NCBI RefSeq assembly: GCF_963855985.1
Contig: NC_087110.1
Coordinates: 5,013,001 to 5,077,000 of the forward strand
Direction: 5' to 3'
Length of the DNA: 64,000 bases
Source: Ostrinia nubilalis
Taxonomy: Eukaryota; Arthropoda; Insecta; Lepidoptera; Crambidae
Shown here piece after piece: positions 1-10,074 of the stretch; position 1 is the first letter of the stretch, and each line of letters begins with the position of its first letter. The notes below the pieces were generated by a model. The model searched no databases and had not been told where the DNA came from. It saw only the letters and a list, made by a program, of their open reading frames with translations. Both the position numbers and the translations under genes were made by a program.

Positions 1-95
1 TTTATGAGGAAATGGGTAGTAAGTTTAAAATTATTAAAAAAAAATATATTATGTGATGTAACTAAAAATTTATGGTTTTCGTAATTTTTCCTTTA

Positions 96-411
96 TCTAT
101 GCTATAAGACGTTGCTTCGTACCAAATTTCAAGATTCTGAGTTCACGGGAAGCACCCTGTAGGTTTTGATTCCCTTGCAAGTGTCGAAAATTTGCGGCAT
201 AAACGGCTGTATCTTTTGATTGCGTTGGCTTAGAAGTTTGATTTTTTCACAGCTTCAAGGGACAGTAGACCTGAGTAATTGATATAAATTTCAGCTTCAT
301 ACCTCCACGCGTTCCTGAGAAAAAGGGTCTTGACAGACGGACGGACAGACGGACAACAAAGTGATCCTATAAGGGTTCCGTTTTTTCCTTTTGAGGTACG
401 GAACCCTAAAA
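96..411 (+). repeat. Interspersed repeat with 3' terminal hairpin
   Basis: The right end holds a stem of AGGGTTCCG (371-379) pairing with CGGAACCCT (398-406), preceded by a purine-rich ACGG/ACAG run (about 334-356). I recognise this hairpin-ended sequence as a common lepidopteran interspersed repeat but cannot place it in a superfamily. The left boundary is uncertain. It abuts the foldback that starts at about 407. No coding potential is visible. Confidence 0.45.
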
Positions 412-795
412 ATGCCAACAAATAATAAAAAATGATACTTTTTGAAAAAAAATTGCTTTTCTTGGTTATTTGATAAATGAATTCGTGTTTTTTTGGTTAT
501 TTCATAAATATCTCCAAAAAATGCCCCTATAACAGGTGGTTTTTATTACTTTGTATTATTCTCTATCATAATATCTTTGTAAAACCAAAAATCGCATGTC
601 TCTATCCCTATCACAACATTTGCTATGATCGTTACGATAGAGAATAATACAAAGCAATAAAAACCACCGGTTATAGGGGCATTTTTTGAAGAAATTTATC
701 AAATAACCAAAAAAACACGAATTTATTTATCAAATAACCAAGAAAAGCAATTTTTTTTCAAAAAGTATCATTTTTTATTATTTGTTGGCATTTTT
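407..795. mobile_element. Foldback MITE, about 160-bp arms
   Basis: The segment is a long imperfect palindrome. The left arm starts with AAAATGCCAACAAATAAT and the right arm ends with its reverse complement. The arms run roughly 407-570 and 635-795 around a short centre near 575-630. Both arms contain the same AT-rich runs and the block GCCCCTATAAC. No ORF or clear target duplication is seen. It begins exactly where the preceding repeat ends, so it may have inserted at that tail. Confidence 0.7.
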
Positions 796-1084
796 TGTGT
801 ATTTATGTATTTTTTTAGTATCGCCTGTTATTTAGCATTATTACTGTTTTTATTTTATCAGGATATACCGATTAGTTTAAAAGTTATTACGTTTTCTTTA
901 CAATAAGTAATAGGAAAAAAAAATTCTATTAAAAATTAAAAAAAAATCTCAAAAATTTTTTGACCTCTTTTTTGGTCGATAAAAATAGGTCTAGTTTCAT
1001 CTATTTTCATATTATGTACACTTTAACGTGACTCACACTGTATTGGGCCATGGTCCATTCCATAGAAGTTTAGTTCTGGCAGAG

Positions 1085-1430
1085 AATGGGGCCCTTTACT
1101 CCCATCTACCACCTTTGAGCCTGCCACCGGGGTGGTGGTTGGCTCCAATAGGTGGCGATTACCATCCCGGTGGTGAATCATCATTATCATTTCAGCCATA
1201 GGACGTTCACTGCTGAACATAGGCCTCCCCCAATGATTTCCACAATGCATGGCCGGTTGGTGGCGGCCTGCATCCAGTGGCCGGTGTTGAATGACACCTA
1301 TTTATTCTCATCTACCCCCTTCGAGCTTGCTACTGAGGTGGTGGTTGGCTTTAAGTAGGTGGCGTTTAACACCCCGGTGGTGAATGACACCTATTTTGTT
1401 TCATCTGCCCCCTTCATATTTATAGTTCAG
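1085..1430. repeat. Short minisatellite, period about 95 bp, split by an RTE fragment
   Basis: Units share GTGGTGGTTGGCT (1131 and 1339), GGTGGTGAAT (1169 and 1376) and TGAATGACACCTATT (1288 and 1382). The spacing is about 94-99 bp once the RTE fragment at 1172-1280 is removed. The last unit is partial. The unit was therefore tandem before the LINE fragment landed in it. Confidence 0.6.
1172..1280 (-). mobile_element. RTE-clade LINE 3' end, subfamily A
   Basis: Read on the minus strand this is the terminal coding and 3' tail of an RTE-type endonuclease/reverse transcriptase. It holds the degenerate C-terminus (family ending ...EAYVQQWTSYG), the TATGTTCAGCAGTG-like block and a decayed (ATG)n tail at about 1172-1190. 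It is 5'-truncated, as is usual for LINEs. No open frame survives. Confidence 0.75.
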
Positions 1431-1462
1431 GGGCTTATATGTATCATATTGGACATTATCAA

Positions 1463-1616
1463 TGGCCCGGTTTCCACCAAAGTGGAGAAAAGAGGAGATA
1501 TGTTTGAATAACCAATCAGAATTCCAAAACGAAGATGAGCGGAGAAGTGATGTGGAAATTATCAATTTTTATTCAAACATATTTCCTCTCCTATCCAATT
1601 TAGAGGAGACTGGGCC
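1463..1616. mobile_element. MITE, TIR GGCCCGGTTTCCACC
   Basis: The left end GGCCCGGTTTCCACC with a following AAAGAGGAGATATGTTTGA is mirrored by TCAAACATATTTCCTCTCC and CTGGGCC on the right. The total length is about 154 bp with no ORF. Superfamily is undetermined. Confidence 0.6.
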
Positions 1617-2670
1617 TAAGTGGTAAACGTAGCGACTAACAACATGAACGTTTCGATGGACATCGGACCTTAACGTGTAAAAGCAGAAAAAAAATGTTTT
1701 GCTAAGAAAAAAGAAAACGTCTTTTAAACAAGAAACGCGTCCGACATTTATTTTTTACTGTCAGCTGTAGCTTAATAGTTTATTTCCCTATGCTGATAAA
1801 TGATTAACTCGGGTCGGTTTATTTAAGAATTACTCGTAGTGTAGGCTTTAAAGTGCGTTGGAGCGCGGCACGACACCATGTTAATAGTGTAAATATCGCT
1901 TAACTGTTTGCATATAATTTGCTATTTAAATAATGGCACGTCTGCTTGAATTTCAATAACATCAGCCTGTAGCTTCGAGATCTGCTCGAGTTTATCGAAA
2001 ATTGCGTACCTTCTACGAAAATTAAAATAAGCTTCCAATACTAAATTTCATTATGCCCTAACTGAATAAAATTTATTGTGAAGGAAATTATGAAACGGGG
2101 TCGCTTTGTAACCTGCCCACGCGACATTCAAAATGAAACTCAATAGTTTTGTGTTTGGGCGCAAAAATGCTTGCGGAACGCAGCTGAAGACAAATTAGAG
2201 TTCCAGTAAATACCCAATCCGCAATAAAAGACTGGCGTCAATCAAAATTATGTTTTGGAGGGAAAGAGAGAGGTGTTTGATGAAGTAGCGTTAGAAGGAG
2301 ACGGTGTTTTTCGGTTTAATCAAAAACAATCCATTTCAATATTATTAATTAGCGTCTCGAACGAGGTTTGGCTTGGTGACCGAGAGTGTGTGCGATAAAA
2401 TTTGGACATGGTATTTCTCAGTTTATTTTTCTTGATATCCGTTTAATATGGATATAGAGCATAGAAATTTCTAGATTTGACATCAGCCTATAGTACGGCT
2501 ATCCGTAAAAGATAAAACATCTTAACACTGATAGGTAACGTTTTATAATTTTTCTAGTAGTTAGTACTAAGTAGTTACTTAACATAAAGCGTCATCCTTA
2601 TATTCCGTAAATTCGCAATGGATTCCTCTCTTATAATACTTTAACCACTGCTTAGTGGCCTGGTAACATT
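1617..2670. other. AT-rich sequence, nothing recognised
   Basis: I see no ORF with coding character, no inverted repeat and no family shared with the rest of the window. Confidence 0.5.
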
Positions 2671-2676
2671 TTGATA

Positions 2677-2771
2677 GGCTGAGTTGCACCACCTAAATTT
2701 AACGGTTTTGTATGGAGTTTGACAGATTTTTGATGTTTGTCAAAGTTAAAGTTAGGTGGTGCAACTCAGCC
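2677..2771. mobile_element. MITE family G (TIR GGCTGAGTTGCACCA), short copy
   Basis: The ends are GGCTGAGTTGCACCACCT and AGGTGGTGCAACTCAGCC. The interior keeps the family's TGGAGTTTGACAGATTTTTG block. It is flanked by a 6-bp direct repeat TTGATA (2671-2676 and 2772-2777), whereas other copies in this window are flanked by TAA. Confidence 0.8.
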
Positions 2772-2777
2772 TTGATA

Positions 2778-4158
2778 GAATAAACATAACTGCAAAACCT
2801 GACAGATCTTTTACTACAAACTGTCGCAGGACATAAACCCACACGGGCAAAACCGCATGCCGAAACTAGTACATAAAAGTCATATCCATTCGACCGTGCA
2901 TCGGTGGTTGAAATGAATTCCTCAATTTATGTAAATTAATCGAGTTTCGTTTCACTCGTAAATGTCTGTCATTATAAAGGAAATGATTATATTCGACATT
3001 TCGACCTCTCTATTTTGTATCGAAAGTTCGCAAACAATCACAGTCAGGCGTTTCAATTGCGTTTCAGTTGCGTTTCACGTTTCATGAGCCAATCAAATAC
3101 AGGGATGAAATAACAATCGTGAAATGATTGGTTATTTACATACTAAGTTGGCTCGTGGATTCTATCAATCGGTAGCGATGAAACTTGCAAGTAAATGAGA
3201 TTTACTAGCAATGAGACATTTTGCCTGAACTTAGGTATTATTATTATCGAGGGTAAAAAGGGTGTGTTTTAGACTACCTAGGCACTACCTGCAAAAAACA
3301 GGAACTAGTAACTCACCTACTCGATAATTATACTCGTAGACTCGTAGCTTTAAAATGCATGCAATAGAAAATAACAATTAATAACTATTAAAATATTCGC
3401 AAACCAAATCACTCAAACTCGGAAAACGATTTAAAATAATTGGGACGATTGTCAATTGTCTGTCTGTCGAATGGCAGAGGCCGCATGGAAAGTTAATTAT
3501 AACTGTCACAACTGATTAAATTGATTAAAAGTCATAAAACCGCAGCTTTTGCCGACATGAGTGAACTCAAAATCAGAGCGATTGGAAATGGACTTTTGTG
3601 TACGAGAATATTATTATTTAAACGGTACCGATTCGATTTAATTTCGTTTCTGTGAAATTTAAAAACTAAAAAACTCCAATTAATGTACATAATTAAATAT
3701 ACTTAGGTATTTAATACTGAGCCAGCTCATCGCTTTGGGATTAGTTAAACTTTTACCAAACGACAGAAAAAACGTTGAATGTTTTTGGAAATACATTGCA
3801 TCTTTAACACTTAAGCACATGTATATTTTTTGCCTTAAGTAAGTAAACCACCAGTAAGTCCAAATAAGCCGCAAAATCAGTCAACATGCAGGCGTTATCG
3901 GTTTGCCGTTATTTGAAACGATCTGGGGGTCCACCCTGAGAACTCATTTCGAACACCTCACCTACGAAATCTACTCCAAAGTATTCATCATCATTCTATG
4001 ACGTTTGCTGATGTTGCTGCTCAATAAACTACTTTAATTAACCAATAAGAGATTTCTTAATTAATTTGTCCTTAATCTTAAATTCACGTTTTAAAATAAT
4101 AATTTAGATTAACTTATTGCTTAACTACTAGTATACTTATTATTGAAAAAGTAAGACT
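2778..4158. other. No gene; one low-copy shared segment
   Basis: A block near 2838-2872 containing CGGGCAAAACCGCATGCC and AACTAGT is also found near 33618-33645. Nothing else is recognised. The small ORFs here show no family features. Confidence 0.4.
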
Positions 4159-4396
4159 TCAGCCGAGTTGCACCACCCAACTTTAAACACGTAATTTGTT
4201 TGTAATAAGAGTTATAATATCAGCGCAAAAGATGACCAAAGTAGTCTTGTCTTAGATCTGAGACAAAGCAGTTGACAGTGGTTGCACAGATCTGAGACAA
4301 AGCATAGGAGAGGTTAACCGAGACTATGTTTTTTGTGTAAAGTTTGACAGATTTTTGACGTTTATAAAAGTTTAAATAAGGTGGCGCAAACCAGCC
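4159..4396. mobile_element. MITE family G, expanded copy
   Basis: Degenerate left end (CAGCCGAGTTGCACCACC) and right end ending CAGCC. The interior is about 100 bp longer than in other copies and holds AGATCTGAGACAAAGCA twice in direct repeat (about 4254 and 4292). It is followed by TTAA and then directly by the next MITE. Confidence 0.65.
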
Positions 4397-4400
4397 TTAA

Positions 4401-4508
4401 GCCCGTTTTCACCATCAATCCCTAATTTTTAAGTGACCCCTATGGTAACACATAACAGGAATTTTGCTTTCATTAGGATTAAATTAGGGATTGATGGTGA
4501 AAACGGGC
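4401..4508. mobile_element. MITE family H (TIR GCCCGTTTTCACCATCAA)
   Basis: The terminal inverted repeats are GCCCGTTTTCACCATCAA and TTGATGGTGAAAACGGGC, about 40 bp long with the adjoining TCCCTAATTTTTAAGT. A second copy lies at 38464-38575. It abuts a family G MITE with only TTAA between them. Confidence 0.8.
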
Positions 4509-5320
4509 ATCAATCTTTTTTTCCTCTGCCAACGTTTTTCGCAGTACAACAATATATTAGGTTAGGTGCTAGGAAGAAGCACCGCAACAGAATTACCACT
4601 AATGACTGTCTATAATACACCTACATAAAACATTACGAAATCGAATCTGTCAAATAAGTATAGGTAGGTACCTACGAGTATGTATGGTGTGGCACAGACA
4701 GTGTGTAGATTATTCAGTAAGAACGTAAAGACCTACAATATCGAATAGATTATTTTCAGAATAGGGTCCAATTTTGACACGCATTGTTTTCAATATATCG
4801 GGCGTGGTAGACCGCCGTAGATAGCATTCAATAAAGGCAACAAACGTTAGATAATTTAGACAGATACGCGTTATTGTTTTTCATTAGGGCCATATTGATT
4901 TTATGAAGCGTATAAACTGTAAGTTTAATTTCGGGGTAAAATCTGATTAACACAAACTGTTGTTGCGGATTTCCTAAACGTACAGGCAAAATTATTGTTT
5001 AACATTTAGGTAACTGCCAATAATTAGTAAATTAGCGCAGTAACTTTCCCTAAACTCTACCTATATTTCCGGAACGCGATCGTGGCAAGTCGTGTTTGCA
5101 ATGAGTAAAACTTTCCACCGTATAAATAAATAAACAGAGAAGGCATTATGCCTTATGTAAGAACTTTGTGGTATTCAAGTATAAATAAATAAAGGTGACT
5201 GAGTTTCTACCACCACTTCTCAATGCCAGCCGATGTACCTAGTCCTGAAGTAGTGATAGAGTAAGTTATACAACGTTTCTGGCGATATACCATAACTCTA
5301 TTATAGGGTATTAATAAGGC
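4509..5320. other. No gene recognised
   Basis: AT-rich sequence with several short GTAGGTA runs. No inverted repeats or family matches were seen. Confidence 0.4.
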
Positions 5321-5321
5321 C

Positions 5322-5392
5322 ACCCGCAACGAAATTAATCAGAAGAACATAGGAGGACTTTGAGCTTGAGATTCGACTTCCCTCCAATACAT
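5322..5392 (+). repeat. Repeat family K, 3' portion
   Basis: ACCCGCAACGAAATTAATCA followed by AGAAGAACATAGGAGGA matches the distal part of the repeat seen more completely at 29905-30095 (plus) and 43670-43850 (minus). Class unknown. Confidence 0.5.
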
Positions 5393-5460
5393 GGCGGATG
5401 ACAGGTGACAAAAGAAAGGTTTAAGTAGTACCTTTAAGAAAAGATATACCCCACGGACAG

Positions 5461-5659
5461 TATAGATCGTTTCATCCACGAAGACGCGCCCCACCAATTT
5501 TTGGTCGAGAAAGCGCGGGGTGCGGGGAGTTTGATCCGAGCAATCCGAGCGTCATTATTGTAGTGTGCGTGTGCCATGGATAATTTAGCGTGTACCGATA
5601 ACACTCAAACATTAGCGGAAGAATGGTGGGGCGCGTCTTCGTGGATGAAACGATCTATA
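5461..5659. mobile_element. MITE family M (TIR TATAGATCGTTTCATCCA)
   Basis: The left arm TATAGATCGTTTCATCCA plus CGAAGACGCGCCCCACCA is repeated in inverse at the right end. The second, more decayed copy is at 17081-17256. The interior block GCGCGGGGTGCGGGGAG is shared by both. The small ORF across the right half is not conserved in the second copy. Confidence 0.75.
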
Positions 5660-5984
5660 AGTATCATTATGGGGATCTATCTTGTGAGCTATAATCAAAT
5701 GGCAGTCAAATTAACGTGCATGATACCAGCGCAGTGTAAACACCGCGTGTGCAGCCAGCAGCGCTATCGGAGAGCGCACATCAGTGCACGCCGACACTAA
5801 ACCTTTATTAACCATAGCACAGTCAACCTTTATTGCAATTGCATTCGCCAATAGCTGCCAAACCATTATACCTACTAGAAAGTGTTATGAATCATTAAAA
5901 ATACTAATCATGGAAAAAGTTTGCAAGTAATTATAAATAAATAAATAAATTATCAACGTTATTAAAGATTTAATAGGTAAGTCC

Positions 5985-6160
5985 GGAATCGCAGCGTGAG
6001 ATATCCACCCACAAGGTCCGACCTCATAAAGGTAGCACTAGCGGTAGGAAGGCGCTGGATGCAGGCCGCTACCAACCGGGCGATGTTAAAATCATTGGCT
6101 GAGGCCTATGTTCAGCTGTGAACGTCCTGTAGCTTAAATGATGATGATGGTGATGACATG
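5985..6160 (+). mobile_element. RTE-clade LINE 3' end, subfamily A
   Basis: Contains the decayed coding tail (ACCTCATAAAGGTAGC, GGAAGGCGCTGGATGCAG, TATGTTCAGC) and an ATG-rich tail at 6139-6157. 5'-truncated and frame-broken. Confidence 0.75.
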
Positions 6161-6179
6161 ATGTGCTGAGCCAGACCTT

Positions 6180-6297
6180 CCACTTGCTGGACGGACGATC
6201 TGGTGAAGGTTGCGGGAAGCACCTAGATGCGGTCAGCGCAGGCCCGGTCGTTGTGGAAATCCTTGGGGGAGGACATTGTCCAGCAGTGGACGGCATT
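6180..6297 (+). mobile_element. RTE-clade LINE 3' end, subfamily B
   Basis: The GGACGATCTGGTGAAGG block, GGTCGTTGTGGAAATCC and CCAGCAGTGGACG mark the subfamily whose protein tail reads ...WTDDLVKVAG...QQW. It lies about 20 bp downstream of a subfamily A end in the same orientation. Decayed. Confidence 0.7.
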
Positions 6298-6337
6298 AGA
6301 TTAAAGTGAGACGAGTGCAGTTGAGAGAACGGACTTT

Positions 6338-6624
6338 AAGGTAGCCTTTCGAACTAAGCGTCACTGACGCAGCGTCTTTAGATTTGAAAGAAAGAAAGAA
6401 AAAAACATTTACCAGTCGCGACAGCAACATAATTACGCGCGAGCGATAAGGATGGGTAGCTTGGGGTCATTGGACGCCCAATGGTTTTACTTTACTACCA
6501 TTATAAAATCTGACTGACAAACTGCAACTTTTTATTGGTATTTTAACCTATTTGGTACCAAAAAATTAAACAATAAGTGCCACCAACAACGCCGCGTCAC
6601 TAACTCGCTTCGAAAGGCTACCTT
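6338..6624. mobile_element. MITE family O (TIR AAGGTAGCCTTTCGAA), long copy
   Basis: Starts AAGGTAGCCTTTCGAACT and ends CGCTTCGAAAGGCTACCTT. Subterminal blocks TAAGCGTCAC and GCCGCGTCACTAA also recur. It lies back-to-back with the next copy, so two TIRs form the near-palindrome around 6612-6639. Confidence 0.75.
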
Positions 6625-6625
6625 T

Positions 6626-6724
6626 AAGGTAGCCTTTCAAATTAAGCGTCACAGACGCAGCGTCTGTAACTTTGGTCTTGTGCCACCAACGCCGCGTCAC
6701 TAATTCGCTTCGAAAGGCTACCTT
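6626..6724. mobile_element. MITE family O, deletion derivative
   Basis: Same termini as the neighbour but only about 99 bp. It keeps the left 45 bp and the right 50 bp of the family, so the middle is deleted. Confidence 0.75.
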
Positions 6725-6727
6725 TTA

Positions 6728-6772
6728 GACCAAAGCTAAAGACTGTGACGCTTAGTTCGAAAGGCTACATTT
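6728..6772. mobile_element. MITE family O, solo inverted end
   Basis: A left-type end in inverse orientation (GTGACGCTTAGTTCGAAAGG then CTACA). It is the third family O terminus within 440 bp. Confidence 0.55.
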
Positions 6773-7570
6773 TTCAAAGAAATCTTTCTAAAAAACCCAG
6801 ACTATTTAAATTCAACTCATCTACTGAGGTGTCTGTATAAATTTTTCATTTCCTTAAATACTTTTACTCACTATAAAACGAGTTCGGAGTTACGATCTCC
6901 GAACGATTCAGTCTCACTATCGGTAGGGTTGTCGCTTGCCAATTTCATTTAATAGGATTGACTCAGCGGGAATATTGAAGAATCCAGAACTTTTTCAACG
7001 AAATCCACGTTGGATTTCTTTACTTTGGGAAAAGGGGATACGATTCGATGGTGGAGTCTTAAGACGGCAATGTTTTAATTACTCGAGAAAAGTTTTAAAT
7101 TAAAAAAATATGTGAAATGTCTTTAATTTTGTTACACATTTTACTACTAATGAAGCATTTGTCTCTATGTTTTACTAGACCTAAGCAATACTAATTACTA
7201 GCACAACGATGGTATGGTTACAGTTTACGGATCAATTATCTATCTATTGTCTATCTAGGTATATTGATTTCTGTGTACCAACAAGAGGCACTAAAGCTAT
7301 AAAGATATTGCCTATTGACTAAAGTTGTCACCCCTACATGACGTTGACGACTTGTTTTATATCCTTTACATCCTGATACTCATTTTACACACGGTAAAAG
7401 TTTGGGAATTTTTATTACTAAGGTAGTTTATGATTAAGGTAGTTTATGATTAAGGTAATAAACCTTCTATTTTATTGATATTATATGGAGTGATAGGTAC
7501 CTGAAAACCCTAGAAAATATCTTTACTAGAATTCGGATAGGTATATGTCAAAGTACAGAATTATACTATT
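6773..7570. other. No gene recognised
   Basis: Ordinary AT-rich sequence. A GATTAAGGTA/GTTTATGATTAAGG short direct repeat occurs near 7420-7455. Nothing else. Confidence 0.4.
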
Positions 7571-7572
7571 AG

Positions 7573-7660
7573 TTTCAGCCAATTTCCACAAAGACCGATT
7601 CTGCGCCGCCCGCATCCAGGCACCTCCCGCGACCTTCACCAGATCGTCGGTCCACCTGCC
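7573..7660 (-). mobile_element. RTE-clade LINE fragment, subfamily B
   Basis: On the minus strand it encodes remnants of WTDDLVKVAGGAWMRAAQ. The 3' terminus is truncated relative to other copies and no (ATG)n tail is seen. Confidence 0.75.
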
Positions 7661-7846
7661 AAAACTGCCAAAAGTGTTACTTTCACAAAAGATATGGCTT
7701 GTTTTATTAATTACTCGAGCGTGTAACAAAAATTAGCGTCAAAAGAAGTGCGAAGACGACGTCAAATTAAGTTTATTGTCCGGCGTTACGGCGCGAGGCG
7801 GGTCGCGGTCGTAACTTATGCCGCAGCTTAAATTGATCAGACAGCC

Positions 7847-8131
7847 CAGTAAAAATAAATAGAATAGTTTTTTGATTTATAGTTGTACTGGTTGTACCGA
7901 CGACCTCATAAGACGACGACGAAAGGTAGTAGGAAGGCCCTGGATGCAGGTCCCATCCCAGTAGAAATAAATAAAAATAGATTTTTGATTTAGATGTGGA
8001 CCGACGACCTTATAAAGGTACCAAGAAGGCACTGGATGAGCGTCGCTACCAACCGCGCGGTATGGAAGTAATTGGGGGCGGTCTATGTACACAGTAGTGG
8101 ATGTCCTGTGGCTGAAGTTTGATGTTTAAGA
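7847..8131 (+). mobile_element. Two RTE subfamily A ends in a local tandem duplication
   Basis: The stretch CCCAGTAAAAATAAATAGA at about 7848 recurs as CCCAGTAGAAATAAATAAA at about 7956, each followed by TTTTTTGATTTA and the LINE block CCGACGACC. This is a direct duplication with a period of about 108 bp covering a truncated RTE end and its 5' flank. Only the second unit continues to the 3' end (TCTATGTACACAGTAGTGG). Confidence 0.6.
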
Positions 8132-8845
8132 AAGTTTCTTCCCTGGTGAAAAACTGGTAAATCCCAAAGAAATATAAGTATACCTATTTATTTACCTCAA
8201 AAGTTTTATGGAAATGAAAACGAGCTATGACGAACGAATGAAAACACTATTGTATTTCATTTATTCCTACTAATTATTGTCTATTATAAAATACGCGTAC
8301 ATGCAGTTTAGGAGCATCCTTATAATGCAGCTTTATTAACTTCATTTACCTAGGTACTTGTTTCTATCTTTATTTTGTTGGTTTATTTTTCAGGTGGAAG
8401 AAAACTCTTACCCTTGAGTATAACTACCTTAAGTTCTGTTTTCTTACAGTCCACATAATACCAATTAAGTTTGAATTTTGCAAATAGAAAATTCATTTTG
8501 GTTAATTGTCGAAAGACACAAAGAAAAAATTGGTTCCGAAACACAGTAGGTACAAATCAACTTACGAGCAAAAATAAATTGTTGTACCTAATTGATACAA
8601 TTGCTCAGTATTCTGAGGCAATAACGTAGGTAGGTAGGTACTATAAAAGATTGTAGGAAGACTACATTGAATTTTTGCTGGTCTGTGTTGGCTTTTCAAA
8701 CTTTGCTTTGTCATGTCTGAACATAAAGACCGAAGGCTGTTTATATAGCCTTGTTTCGGCCAAATGTTCCGTAGTTTTGGACGAAGTACTATTTTAGGGG
8801 CTTGTATTAGGTAAATTGCAGCATGATGTTTTAAAAGAAAAAAGC
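8132..8845. other. No gene; one unsupported minus-strand ORF
   Basis: A minus-strand frame at 8562-8915 is open for 117 codons. It runs into the LINE fragment and the next element and shows no recognisable domain, so I do not call it. The rest is AT-rich. Confidence 0.35.
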
Positions 8846-9226
8846 TAAGTAGTGTAGGCAGGCTCCCCACTATGTGGATCGGGTCCATATTCGGTTGCAT
8901 AAAAAATATTGTCATAATTTAAGAGTGCATAAAGTTTTTTGGCATACTCATCATTTCGCATAACGTTCATACAGAATAAATCATAATGCATATTTTTTTT
9001 GCCATAACCACTTTTATTATAATAATATTTTAGTATAATATATACTAAAATATTATTATATTTTCTGTATTCTTGTTTTTTTAATAACGATTTCTAGGCA
9101 TAACATTTATTGGCATCTAAACCAATGCCATAAATATTACCATTCATAATATACAAAATACCATAATTTTAACAAATATGAAATATAAAAATGTTATACA
9201 TATAAAATATAAGTTAACAAATATAA

Positions 9227-9465
9227 ATAGACAAGCAAGCATGTAAGCATGCATGCAAGCAAGGATGCAAACAAGCAAGCCTGCAAGCAAGCAGCAAGCA
9301 AGCCTGCAAGCAAGCAGCAAGCAAGCATGCAAGCAAGCAGCAAGCATGCAATCAAGCAGCAAGCACGCAAGCATGCAAGCAAGCAGCAAGCAAGCATGCA
9401 AGCAAGCAGCAAGGAAGCACGCATGCAAGCAAGCAAGCAAGCATGCAAGCATGCAAGCAAGCATT
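9227..9465. repeat. AAGC/GCATGC minisatellite
   Basis: Imperfect array of AAGC and GCAAGCAGCAAGCATGC units. Frames through it in both directions are open only because the unit lacks stops and encode cysteine/alanine/leucine or lysine/glutamine runs, so it is not coding. Confidence 0.85.
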
Positions 9466-9480
9466 AGGATTGCCTTATCT

Positions 9481-9661
9481 CCGGCGCTGCGGGAAGTGCG
9501 GTCCTTCCGCTCTGGCGTAACATATACCCGGCATGCCATGCTCACTTCCGCAGCTTCGGCTTGCTGGTCGCCTCCGGCGACCAGCCTCAGCCGCTCCAGC
9601 TCGCACGGCTGCCGAATATATGTTACAGCGAGCGAGGACCGCACTCCCTCCGCGCCTCCGG
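9481..9661. mobile_element. GC-rich foldback MITE
   Basis: The left arm (GCGGGAAGTGCGGTCC, GTAACATATACCCGGCA) and right arm (TGCCGAATATATGTTAC, GGACCGCACTCCCTCCGC) are inverted copies. The centre is the perfect palindrome GGTCGCCTCCGGCGACC (9567-9583). It is about 181 bp and far richer in GC than its surroundings. It lies just after the AAGC array inside the CATAA-array element. Confidence 0.65.
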
Positions 9662-10074
9662 CTTTTAAATTACACTCTAGTATAGGGCAGACTAGTACCA
9701 CGTGGAAGAGACCACGGCCAGTCGGGATCAACATAATTTCAGACCAGGCAAGCTTAATGTTGTAAAATAAATGTGGACTGTATAATATGTGCGTTATAAT
9801 AGATAAGAGGGACTCGAGATCAAACAGAATGTATTTTCACGAGCTTAGGTTTTCTAAGAGACAGGTCAAAAATTAAGAACAAAAATGACAATGATTCAGA
9901 GAATTTAGTTTTTGCAAATTTATAGGCCGAAAGGGTATAAAGGTGGAAGGAGGATCGTTCGCAACATCACAAATACATAATTATTTACTCTTCAATGTTG
10001 ATTGCTCTTATAGACAATATTTATGACTTTAAAATATTATAAATAATTAAATTATGTTTATAGTATTTTATTAA

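Noticed and set aside
8562..8915. Minus-strand 117-codon frame as a gene
   Set aside because: It crosses an RTE fragment boundary into the CATAA-array element and has no recognisable similarity.
9144..9765. Open frames of 72-196 codons on both strands across the AAGC array
   Set aside because: Low-complexity translation of a minisatellite and a foldback; no domain, and frames are open in several registers.
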